Shown here: piece by piece, positions 11,101 through 23,700 of the stretch
How the letters are laid out: each line of letters opens with the position of its first letter
How positions within the stretch are numbered: the first letter of the stretch is position 1
NCBI RefSeq assembly: GCF_026230105.1
Contig: NC_079476.1
Coordinates: forward strand, 2,563,209-2,627,208
Origin: Diorhabda sublineata
Taxonomy: Eukaryota > Arthropoda > Insecta > Coleoptera > Chrysomelidae
Length of the DNA: 64,000 nucleotides
Direction of reading: 5' to 3'
Translations under genes and position numbers: made by a program
Notes under the pieces: generated by a model
Databases searched by the model: none
What the model was told of the DNA's origin: nothing
What the model saw: only the letters and a program-made list of their open reading frames with translations

Positions 11101-13195
11101 TAAGAAATTCCTAGACCGCTAAAAACTCAGTGGTAAATCTGGGAAGGTTGCTTTAAGTACATTAGGCGTCTCTAGGTAACTTGGATCAACCAATTTTAGA
11201 GAAAACAGCTGTTTGGAATGATAAGAAATTCCTAGACCGCTAAAAACTCAGTGGTAAATCTGGGAAGGTTGCTTTAAGTACATTAGGCGTCTCTAGGTAA
11301 CTTGGATCAACCAATTTTAGAGAAAACAGCTGTTTGGAATGATAAGAAATTCCTAGACCGCTAAAAACTCAGTGGTAAATCTGGGAAGGTTGCTTTAAGT
11401 ACATTAGGCGTCTCTAGGTAACTTGGATCAACCAATTTTAGAGAAAACAGCTGTTTGGAATGATAAGAAATTCCTAGACCGCTAAAAACTCAGTGGTAAA
11501 TCTGGGAAGATTGCTTTAAGTACATTAGGCGTCTCTAGGTAACTTGGATCAACCATTTTTAGAGTAAACAGCTGTTTGGAATGATAAGAAATTCCTAGAC
11601 CGCTAAAAACTCAGTGGTAAATCTGGGAAGATTGCTTTAAGTACATTAGGCGTCTCTAGGTAACTTGGATCAACCATTTTTAGAGAAAACAGCTTTTTGG
11701 AATGATAAGAAATTCCTAGACCGCTAAAAACTCAGTGGTAAATCTGGGAAGGTTGATTTAAGTACATTAGGCGCCTCTAGGTAACTTGGATCAACCATTC
11801 TTAGAGAAAACAGCTGTTTGGAATGATAAGAAATTCCTAGACCGCTAAAAACTCAGTGGTAAATCTGGGAAGGTTGATTTAAGTACATTAGGCGCCTCTA
11901 GGTAACTTGGATCAACCATTCTTAGAGAAAACAGCTGTTTGGAATGATAAGAAATTCCTAGACCGCTAAAAACTCAGTGGTAAATCTGGGAAGGTTGCTT
12001 TAAGTACATTAGGCGTCTCTAGGTAACTTGGATCAACCATTTTTAGAGAAAACAGCTTTTTGGAATGATAAGAAATTCCTAGACCGCTAAAAACTCAGTG
12101 GTAAATCTGGGAAGGTTGATTTAAGTACATTAGGCGCCTCTAGGTAACTTGGATCAACCATTCTTAGAGAAAACAGCTTTTTGGAATGATAAGAAATTCC
12201 TAGACCGCTAAAAACTCAGTGGTAAATCTGGGAAGGTTGATTTAAGTACTTTAGGCGGCTCTAGGTAACTTGGATCAACCATTTTTAGAGAAAACAGCTT
12301 TTTGGAATGATAAGAAATTCCTAGACCGCTAAAAACTCAGTGGTAAATCTGGGAAGGTTGCTTTAAGTACATTAGGCGTCTCTAGGTAACTTGGATCAAC
12401 CATTTTTAGAGTAAACAGCTGTTTGGAATGATAAGAAATTCCCAGACCGCTAAAAACTCAGTGGTAAATCTGGGAAGGTCGATTTAAGTATATTAGGCGC
12501 CTCTGGGTAACTTGGATCAACCAATTTTAGAGAAAACAGCTGTTTGGAATGATAAGAAATTCCTAGACCGCTAAAAACTCAGTGGTAAATCTGGGAAGGT
12601 TGATTTAAGTACATTAGGCGTCTCTAGGTAACTTGGATCAACCATTTTTAGAGAAAACAGCTTTTTGGAATGATAAGAAATTCCTAGACCGCTAAAAACT
12701 CAGTGGTAAATCTGGGAAGGTTGCTTTAAGTACATTAGGCGTCTCTAGGTAACTTGGATCAACCATTCTTAGAGAAAACAGCTGTTTGGAATGATAAGAA
12801 ATTCCTAGACCGCTAAAAACTCAGTGGTAAATCTGGGAAGGTTGATTTAAGTACATTAGGCGCCTCTAGGTAACTTGGATCAACCATTCTTAGAGAAAAC
12901 AGCTGTTTGGAATGATAAGAAATTCCTAGACCGCTAAAAACTCAGTGGTAAATCTGGGAAGGTTGATTTAAGTACATTAGGCGCCTCTAGGTAACTTGGA
13001 TCAACCATTCTTAGAGAAAACAGCTGTTTGGAATGATAAGAAATTCCTTGACCGCTAAAAACTCAGTGGTAAATCTGGGAAGGTTGATTTAAGTACATTA
13101 GGGGTCTCTAGGTAACTTGGATCAACCATTTTTAGAGAAAACAGCTGTTTGGAATGATAAGAAATTCCTAAACCGCTAAAAACTCAGTGGTGCCA
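8135..13195. repeat. Satellite B, 121/130-bp tandem array with 372-bp higher-order repeat
   Basis: Forty-two unit starts (ACAGCTG or ACAGCTT) can be placed. Between 8265 and 9753 the spacing is 130, 121, 121 repeated four times, a 372-bp trimeric higher-order repeat with its own diagnostic variants. The 130-bp form carries a 9-bp insertion after CTCAGTGGT. From 9753 to 13141 there are 28 successive units of exactly 121 bp without one length change. Most units contain AAACAGCTGTTT; many have the G-to-T change CAGCTTTT. The last partial unit resumes the 130-bp-type GTGGTGCCA. If the Rabin-like gene starts to the left, this array is intronic. Confidence 0.97.
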
Positions 13196-14718
13196 ATGGG
13201 CAAAGATACCCCGAGCGTCAAAGTCACCCCAATTGACTGTACATCTGTATTTAATTTAGTTCGCCGACAGACCTTCAGATTCATTATTGATATATTGCGT
13301 TTAAGCCTAATAAAATAAGAAACGATGATTTTATTGGTTGCAACCTTTGACCTTATATAAATAACAAAATTTTAGTTATAGTTAAATGAAAATGTCAATA
13401 GCATTGAAAATCCAAAGATAAAGGTATAATTTCTATATTTCCTTTCATTCAAGATCAGTGCTGGAAATGTACTAGGTCGATTTAAATAGTTGTCCATTGT
13501 TTGAATATTTTTTTTTGGTAACGGAGGTTTTTCAATCGCAGAAACAAATTATACCGGATGACACCATTTTTTTTAATTTAATCGATTATCATAGTCCAAT
13601 TTTATTAATAAAATGATCAAGCATTCGTAACCCTAGACTTCTGTTATGAAATAAATATAATGAATATACCGAGTGTACACTTATTTTTTCACATAATTAA
13701 CCTTCTCATAACAGCTAAAGATAAAAATTTTTTCAAAAATGTTCCATTTTTCACATATGGTGTAAAAAAATTTGTGTCATACTGTTTATATAGGCATAAG
13801 GGCTTAAACTTTCATTTCCAAACAACTTTACGTTCTTAAAAAATGAATTTAATATAAAAATTCACCAATATAAGTAGAGCTAGTTCTTACAAATCCAAAT
13901 CAGCATCAATAATATGGTCCAATGTCCATTTTTCTCTTCTTCTTTAACACTAGGAGTCCGAATGGGAGTCAGTTGACCCTTGCCCATTTTTTATGCAGCT
14001 GAATTGTGGGAAAATAAGTTTCTCAAAAATTTCACTTTGAAAATTTGTTATTTCTTGTCAAAATCGCTTATACACCCATAACTTTTGTAGTTTAAGTTAG
14101 GTCATGGCATTAACTTTATTTGCATGTATGTGTCGCGTAAACGGCATCCCATAGAGACCTAAAACATATTTGTGTGACTATTCTTTACAAAAAAGAAACT
14201 ATCGAGTACTGAAATGAGACTAAACGCCTGTACACACTTGTCCCAACGAACGGATCGGCGCGGGAAAGCTTCAGGGTTCGGCTCGATACATTCGCCACTC
14301 TTGCAAATCCGGAATCAAGGTTCTTTACTCAAAATGGTTATAATTATCAGCAACTTAATTTATTAATGGTGGCATGTATCTTGCAGGATTTCATTCGAAA
14401 AAGGTAACGAAGTTCTCATCTTCAGAACTCTCCTCGTCGCCGCGGAGGCGGTCCGACTATATAATCGTAGATATGATAGGTGTGCCCCGGCCTTAAGACT
14501 GTTTGAGTAAACAGTAATTACCGACCAGAACCGGTGAAACAAAATAAAACTAAAAATTTGTTGTAATAGCACGTAGAACAAGAATGTATGCAAGCACCTG
14601 ATAGAAAAATAGTTTAGACATGAATAAACTTAAATTAATAAATAGAAATCCAATTATCTCGGGTTGTTATCCTTGAAACATTTGACCAACGAGTAACTAA
14701 TATTTTTTTTTGTTTCAG
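13196..14718. other. Non-coding flank upstream of the first visible Rabin exon
   Basis: No exon or transposon is recognisable. I searched in particular for the coiled-coil exon expected immediately upstream of 14719 (ending ...LTASLF-E/Q in phase 0) and did not find it. A GC-richer patch lies near 14220-14500, without a supported frame. Confidence 0.4.
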
Positions 14719-17700
14719 GAAGCACATACGATGGTTCGAGAAGCCAACGAAAAACAAGCTGCCGCGGAAAAAGCTCTCAAAGAAAGTCAGATGAAAGTCG
14801 ACGTTTTGACTGCCGAAGTAGCTGCTCTAAAAACTCTAGTCTTAACATCAACCCCTAGTTCACCAAATCCTCATTTACATCCTCAAATAGGTAACGGAAA
14901 AGACGAAGCTGGTAAGTTTTTGCAAAAAAAAATCAATGTAAGTTTAAATCAAGAATAGATATGATTATTGAATAATTTATGTTTTGAATAATTGGTAATA
15001 AAAATAAAAAAAAATTATTTCAAATTTCGCTAAAGTCATAAGTCAGTGTGAAACAGCTAAATGGAATAAATTCACGTCAATGTCCAATTGGTGTGACAAC
15101 TTTTCTAAATTTCTAAATTTGACAGTCATCAGGTGTTTACTGGAATCCCTAAATTTCCAAATTGAAACATTAGCAGTAGCATTTGAAAGTTCTTTTTGTC
15201 TGAAAAAATTATTTTAGTCCCATAAAAAATTTCATTACAATACAGGGTGATTCATTAGGAATGTCCAATCTCTGAACTGTAGATTCTAGACCTCAAAATA
15301 TTCTGTACATTCTGCTCAACATGCCTTATGCAAATATTGCTAGTTGCCGAGATACGGGGTGTTTAAAGTTTAAATTTTGATTTTCGCAATTGGCAATTTA
15401 CGTTTTTTGTTATGAGGAATCATAATTTGCACTCTAATTTAACATTGCTAATAGAGGGCGCTAGTTACACTTGTTTGCGTTAATTAAATCAAAGTAAACT
15501 TTTTTTGGGCTAAGCTTACAACTAAAATAATAAAAAAATATTATGCTATGAGGGAAACACATTTTCAGCACGAGTTTAAGGTTAACATTTGGTGTGGTGT
15601 AATATGTGGGTATTTTGAACTGTCAACCAATTTAAATGGACTTCTTTATTTAGATTTTCTTCAAGAACATTTACACGAATTACTAGAGGATATACCTCTC
15701 GCTTTAAGACAAAATATGTGGTTTTTGCACGACGGAGCACCGCCACATTATTCTTTACAAGTTCGTCAATACTTACGAACAGTTTCCGCATCGATGGATC
15801 GGTCGTGGAAGTGAGTTTGTTTGGCCACCAAGAGGCCCTGATTCAAATCCTTTGGATTTTTCAATTTGTTCGCAAACGAAGGCATTAGTTTACAAAAAAA
15901 AATTACTTCTCTTCCATAACTGCGACGGAAAATAGAAGAAGCCGCGGATGTAATTAAAAATAATAGGCAAGGATTATTTGATATTAACAGATCTTTACGA
16001 AAGCGGATCACAAAGTGTATTGAAGTAAATGGTGGGCATTTTGAGCATTTGCTTTGAAGTTTTTTATTTATGTTTACAAATTTGTTATTGTTACATATTT
16101 AAGGAATAATAAAATTTTTTTATGAAAAAATAAAAATTTATTGAATTTTTTAGAAGCAAATAACTCGATAACCGATTGAGTTACACAAATCAAAGAGAAG
16201 TAACTTTTTTTGTAGAATTATCGCTTTTTAATATTTTTTTATTATTTTAGCTGTAAGTTTAGCCCCAAAAAAGTTTACTTTGATTTACTTAACACAAATA
16301 AGTGTAACTAGCGCCCTTTATTAGCGATGTTAAATTAGAGTGCAAATTATGATTCCTCATGCCAAATAACGTAAAAAGTATTGCGAAAATCAAAATTAAA
16401 ACTTTGAATACCCCGTATCTTGGAAACCAGCAATATTTGCATAAGGTTGCATGTTGAGCAGAATCATCATATTTTGAGGTCTAGAATCTACAGACATTGG
16501 ACATTCTTAATAAATCACCCTGTATAATAAAAAAAATTATATCTGTTTATAAATTTTGGGTCGCAAATTTTTGAAAATTATTTAGAATTAATGCCTTTTA
16601 ATTTCCTTACAAAATAATAAAAAGTTATTATCAGAAACATGCAATTTTTTCTCGACAATCTAATTAGTCCAGTCATTCAAGGTAGTTCACCTAGGAAAAT
16701 CGAAATACCCAGCATTTAAACTTGCTAATTTTACATCCTAAAACTCCTCTCAAAACTCACATACAATTCGATGTGAGCAACTCGAAAAATCGGGGATCAA
16801 AAGTCAAATAAATCGATGTTTTGCACATTTTTTGCAAATAACTCGTTTCCTACGGGTTTTACGCTATTTGTATTTATAATATATATTGTAGAGCATTGAA
16901 TTCTCTACAAATTTTGTTTTAAAACATTTTTTCATACGGTGAATCGTTTCTGAGATAAAGGGCAGCGCGCTCGCGGTTAGAATCCCGTTTGAAATCAACT
17001 GGTAGTCCCGATAAAAATAATAATTTGGATGAACTTGCAGCAGCATTTGAAGAAGAAAACTGTCCAGTTCAGAGGGAAGACGACGAAGATGAAGAAGAAG
17101 AAAATTGAAATTAGAACTCATTATCCTTGTAATTATTTTTTATTTATTTTTTTTAATTTTAACCATCACAAATGTATCGAATGACATTTTTTAATAAACA
17201 TTAATTACATTTTTATTTCTTTCCCATTATTTTTTATTTACTTAAAAATAATTACTATAAATAAGATTTGAATTATAATATGACTAAAATTTTACTCTCT
17301 ACGATTTTGAAACTACACGGGCAGCTAAGAGCTATGAAATGAATTTATACTTGATTAAAAATAAATAATTAAGCAAAAAATATTTAAATACAATGTGATT
17401 GTTGATAAAAAATGAAAATTATTTATAATTATATATTTAGCAATAATTTATAAACTTTATAAGAGATTATTTTGATCGGGACTACCAGTTGATTTCAAAC
17501 GGGATTCTAACCGCCCTTTATCTCAGAAACGATTCACCGTATGAAAAATTGTTTTAAAACAAAATTTGTAGATAATTTAATGTTCTACAATATTGATTAT
17601 AAATACAAATAGCGTAAAACCCATAGGAAACGAGTTATTTGCACAAAATCGATTTTTTTCACTTTTGACCCTCGATTTTTAAAGTTGCTGACATCGAATT

Positions 17701-20700
17701 ATATGTGAGTTTTGAGAGGAGTTTTAGGAAGTCAAATAAGAAGCTTAAACGACTTTATGGGTATATCGATTTTCCGAAATTCTCAGGACTAAATGACACA
17801 AAAAAAACGAACAAAGAAACAAACCTGAGCTAATGCAAGTTTTTGGGCTTTTAATTTGTCTTTTATAATAATAGAAAATAAGTTTTAACTGTCAAAATTA
17901 CGAATCGTTCATCATTTTATCACTCTCCATTCATAAAAGTAGACTATAATAAAGTATCACAAGTACAAGGTGTCATTTTAATGTATCAAGATTTCATTAG
18001 AATTATACATTTTCTAGAAAACTACATAACTATGAATCTATTTCGTTTTAATATGTAATTTTTCACTAAAAACACCACAAAAATTTGATCTAAAATTTTT
18101 TTCGCAGGAGTGGTGATGTTTGCTAAAAAACATCGACGTTCCCCATCCCATTTCAATCTCAAATATGGTAGAGAAAATTCTCCGCCAGATTCTCCGGTAA
18201 AGGAGGTCGTTCATATTTGTTCGGAGATAGAAAGTAAAGATGGTTTAGAGGTAAGTAGGATTGGAAATTATACACACACTTTTTTAGATTTTCCTAACAA
18301 TTCAACCTCCATTTTAAGTATACCCCAAATCTTTCAACTCTTAAACTTCGATATGATTCCAATAATTTTATAATATATACTTGAAACAGGTTCCATAGAG
18401 ATGATTGTCTATTACTGATTGCAATGAATAATAATTAGTGAAGAGCAGAGAAATTTAATAACTATCTAACTGTTTTTTTAATTGGTAAACTATAAAAATT
18501 ATAATAGATAGACATACTACTATTATCTAATACAAGTAGAACAGAATAAGTGATTTATAAATCGAACCGCATCATTAACAGTAATCAGTGTAACATCATT
18601 TTCAATATAATTCTAGTAATTTAATTTCAAGTTATATGGGGGAGTGCACCAATACCCGCCACAAAATTTTGGTTACAATGTGCGTGATCGCGGTTGTCAT
18701 GAAGATTAGACCACTGGTGACGGAAAATTATGCAGCTCGTGATTTTAATGAATAAAACAAACCTAACCATCCCTCAAACCATTCTTCGTCTTAAAGTGTC
18801 ATCTTCAGACGAAGGTTCCCCATTCCGTACAGAAAGATTTTTCAATTCTTTATTCAAGTTTTAATATCGAAAGAAGTTTTCCATTTTTTTCCACTGCGAG
18901 CAATTTCAAATCTCACTTTTATCTCTACAGTGCTGTCATTTCTTGAATTAATCCAAGTCCCCAGGTATTTGTATTTCTGTATTTTTTTGTTTTTTTCCCC
19001 ATGATTTGGCATAAAATCTACTACTAATGCAATTTTAACTTGTCACAAACACCCACAACACGTTATATATTTGAAGAATGAAAAACGGAGTAACGAATTT
19101 ATTAATTTCATTTGACAAAGGGTGGTGGCAATAATAGGGGTAGAATTTTAACCAATTGCAAATGTGTATTATTATGTTATATGAAATTGAAGAAATTACG
19201 ACTTCTGCAAATTTTAAATTTGTATATTGTTCAGTACGTACCTAATTTTAAAGTACAGTTTAAATGATTTAGAAATTCTACGTTTCATTTTTGGATTTTC
19301 CAACTTTACAAAGTAGTGTTAGATACTAAATTCCAGGTAATACATTTAATGAATCCATCACGAGTATTATATACACTTAATGAGTCCGTCATGAGTTGTA
19401 TTATGTACTCGAACTACCTTTTCATTTACCTGAAATATCCCCGTTCCGAGTTGGCGCATCCTTATCTCAACAGATTAAAAATCGTCACGAGTTGTAGCGT
19501 ACCCATATGAGGAAATAAGTCTCTAAGTATGTAAAATTTTTCGTTGTATGTTATTTGATTTTTGTAAAATTGTTATAACATTCATACAGTGGCGTGTCAA
19601 GGTCTTGTGGCACCCGGGGAGGGAGGAAAAACAGTTCAAATTCCTTCCAAAAATAATTCTTTCATAAATAAATGGACACTATTCCTGGTGGCTTGATTTA
19701 AATTTTTGAATAAACTAAAAATTAATTTTCTAAAAAGATCGAAAACATAAAAATTTTAAGAAATTGCTCAAATTTTTCAAAAATTCTCTACAAATATCAG
19801 AATATCAAACTCAAATTTCCCAAAAATCATTCGAATTTCGAGAATTCTCTAAAATTTATGTGAAATTTCAAGAAATTGCTTCCATTTTCCACAAAGTTAT
19901 TCCATTTCCAACAATTCTCAAAAAAATTCGGACTCGTTATCATTATTTGAAGAAATTTTTCGAGAATTATCTAAAACTTGCATATAGATTTCCAGAAACT
20001 ACTTCGATTTGCCTAAAAGTTGATTGATTTCCAAGAATTTCCAAAAAGATCGAACACATGAAGATTTGAAGAAATTGCTCGAATTTTCCAAAAATTCTCT
20101 ACAAATATCAGAATATCAAACTCAAATTTCCCAAAAATCATTCGAATTTCGAGAATTCTCTAAAATTTATGTGAAATTTCAAGAAATTGCTTCCATTTTC
20201 CACAAAGTTATTCCATTTCCAACAATTCCCAAAAAAATTCGGACTCGTTATCATTATTTGAAGAAATTTTTCGAGAATTATCTAAAACTTGTATATAGAT
20301 TTCCAGAAACTAATTCGATTTGCCTAAAAGTTGATTGATTTTCAAGAATTTTCCAAAAAGAACGAAAACATAAAAATTTGAGAAATTGCTCAAATTTTCC
20401 AAAAATTCTCTACAAATATCAGAATATCAAACTCAAATTTCCAAAAACTCATACGTATTTCGAAAATTCTCTAAAATTTATATGAAATTTCAAAAAATTG
20501 CTTCCATTTTCAACAAAGTTATTCCATTTCCAACAATTCTCTGAAAAAATCGGACTCGTTATCATTATTTGAAAAATTTTTCGAGAATTCTCTAAAACTT
20601 GCATATAGATTTCCAGAAACTATTTCGATTTGCCTAAAAGTTGATTGATTTCCAAGAATTTCCAAAAACATCGAACACATGAAAATTTGAAGAAATTGCT

Positions 20701-23700
20701 CGAATTTTTCAAAAATTCTCTACAAATATCAGAATATCAAACTCAAATTTCCAAAAACTCATACGTATTTCGAAAATTCTCAAAAATTTATATGAAATTT
20801 CAAAAAATTGCTTCCATTTTCAACAAAGTTATTCCATTTCCAACAATTCTCTGAAAAAATCGGAATCGTTATCATTATTTGAAAAATTTTTCGAGAATTC
20901 TCTAAAACTTGCATATAGATTTCCAGAAACTATTTCGATTTGCCTAAAAGTTGATTGATTTCCAAGAATTTCCAAAAACATCGAACACATGAAAATTTGA
21001 AGAAATTGCTCGAATTTTTCAAAAATTCTCTACAAATATCAGAATATCAAACTCAAATTTCCAAAAACTCATACGTATTTCGAAAATTCTCAAAAATTTA
21101 TATGAAATTTCAAAAAATTGCTTCCATTTTCAACAAAGTTATTCCATTTCCAACAATTCTCTGAAAAAATCGGAATCGTTATCATTATTTGAAAAATTTT
21201 TCGAGAATTCTCTAAAACTTGCATATAGATTTCCAGAAACTACTTCGATTTGCCTAAAAGTTGATTGATTTCCAAGTATTTCAAAAAGATCGAAAATTTG
21301 AAGAAATTGCTCAAATTTTCCAAAAATTCTCTACAAATATCAGAATATCAAACTCAAATTTCCCAAAAATCATTCGAATTTCGAAAATTCTCTAAAATTT
21401 ATATGAAATTTTAAAAAATTGTTTCCATTTTCCATAAAGTTATTCCATTTCCAACAATTCTCTAAAAAAATCGGACTCATCATTATTTGAAGACATTTTT
21501 CGAGAATTCACTAAAACTTGCATTTAGATTTCTAGAAATTATTTCGATTTGCCTAAAAGTTGATTGATTTCCAAGAATTTTCAAAAAAATTCGAAGAAAT
21601 TGCTTGAATTTTCCAAAAATTCTCTAAAAATATCAGAATATCAAATTCAAATTTCCACTTGCACATGTGGCAAGATAAAAATTACCTTATTCTGATGAAC
21701 TGTTTCATTTGTTAATTCTAATTATTTTCTATTTATACAGTTTTCCATTTTCAATAGCTGTGAATTTAAATTCAGGATCCGATATTTAGATATTGAGGAC
21801 AAAATTAATTTCTCCACAAAAATAAGATGTAAAAATCACGAAATTCTATCAAATCACTTCTAGCGTCTTTTATTCAAAAAACACCAAGGAGGTGAATGCA
21901 GTAATGAAATACAAAGCTACCTTTTCAACAAATTTCGTAACACATAATCAGATTTTTCGTACAAGTATGTAATATTTATAAGAACTTCTATTACTGATCA
22001 AAATACATGGATCTCGATGTTGATATACAAGTTAAAACTGTCCAAAAAATTGTTTACCGATCAATGAATTATCGAGATACCGTTGAGGATTTAGTCTTAT
22101 TAGAATCCGCCATATTCTTTAAAAACTCATCTTCATTTTCATAAGTGATAACTCCAACTATTGGTATTTAGTTATAAAGATACGCCTCGTAGATAGTATA
22201 CACTTCCTAATGAACGTTACGCAATTATAAACAGGTCGATCCAGTGATTCATAAAGAATTCCTCGCTTGGCGACAGAAACCAGTTGTCGATAAAGGCGAT
22301 CCATTCATTCGACGAATTTACGACGAAGACATAAATTTATGTTTACATTTCAACAACGAGGAACTATCCAGCCGTGTTGGTCGAGCTGTCGAGTCCGGTA
22401 CGATCCTCATCGAGGCTGTCAGCGACAAAACCAAGGCGATGTTTCCAAAGTAAGTTATTTATAATTCTCAAATTATTTTGTTGATAAAAAAATACAGTGC
22501 TGAGTTTTTTATTTCATAAAATCTCAAAGCTATTTTTTCTTACTCTCCCAGTCCAACAGTTTTGATCGGTACCACCCTTTTGATCCTCGTTTACAATAGT
22601 GCTAATTAGGGGTAACTGACCCTTATAAAAAGTTCTCTATCAGTTAGACATCAACAGATACACATTCAACAACAAATAAGAATTCTACCTGAAAATGGAC
22701 ATAATTGTTAAAGCTGTTCAAGCGAGGAAATCCTGGCTATAAGTGGCTGGACAGTCAGAGAAAGAATAACCTTGAGCCAAAAAGGCAAGCTTCTAGCCCC
22801 AAATTAACTCTAGCCCACCGGGTAACCCGTCTACGATTAGGTAGAAAACTCTTTCCAGACGAAAGTAGGGTATGCCTGCGATTGAAGATGACGAGACTGC
22901 AGAAGATCTGGAGAAAGATTCGCGTAGGTGGTTCCTCATGGCTTGGGCCGACAGTCACAGAAAGACTAACCTTGAGCCAAAAAAGCAAGCTTCTAGCCCC
23001 AAATTGACTCTATCCCACCGGGTAACCCGTCTACGATTAGGTAGAAAACTCTTTCCAGACGAAAGTAGGGTATGCCTGCGATTAAAGATGACGAGACTGC
23101 AGCAGATCTGGAGAAAGATTCGCGTAGATGGTTCCTCATGGCTTGGGCGGACAGTGAGAGAAAGACTAACCTTGAGCCAAAAAAGCAAGCTTCTAGCCTC
23201 AAATTGACTCTATCCTACCGGGTAACCCGTCTACGATTATCTAGAAAACTCTTTCCAGACGAAAGTAGGGTATGCCTGCGATAGAACAAGACGAGACTGC
23301 AGAAGATCTGGAGAAAGATTCGCGTAGGTGGTTCCTCATGGCTTGGGCCGACAGTCACAGAAAGACTAACCTTGAGCCAAAAAAGCAAGCTTCTAGCCCC
23401 AAATTGACTCTATCCCACCGGGTAACCCGTCTACGATTAGGTAGAAAACTCTTTCCAGACGAAAGTAGGGTATGCCTGCGATTGAAGATGACGAGACTGC
23501 AGAAGATCTGGAGAAAGATTCGCGTAAGTGGTTCCTCATGGCTTGGGCGGACAGTCAGAGAAAGACTAACCTTGAGCCAAAAAAGCAAGCTTCTAGCCCC
23601 AAATTAACTCTAGCCCACCGGGTAACCCGTCTACGATTATCTAGAAAACTCTTTCCAGACGAAAGTAGGGTATGCCTGCGATTAAAGATGACGAGACTGC

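Noticed and set aside
14363..14593. 76-codon minus-strand ORF in a GC-richer patch
   Set aside because: No homology recognised, no splice signals that fit, and the patch may belong to an unidentified repeat.
2570..14718. Upstream Sec2 coiled-coil exon of the Rabin-like gene
   Set aside because: I looked for a phase-0 exon ending in a LTASLF-E/Q-type sequence and saw no candidate; the exon is most likely left of the window.
22624..22695. TATAAAA followed by a TCAGT initiator-like motif and an ATG
   Set aside because: The initiator A is only about 18 bp from the TATA box instead of about 30, and the frame after the ATG stops after a few codons. It lies in an intron of an unrelated gene.
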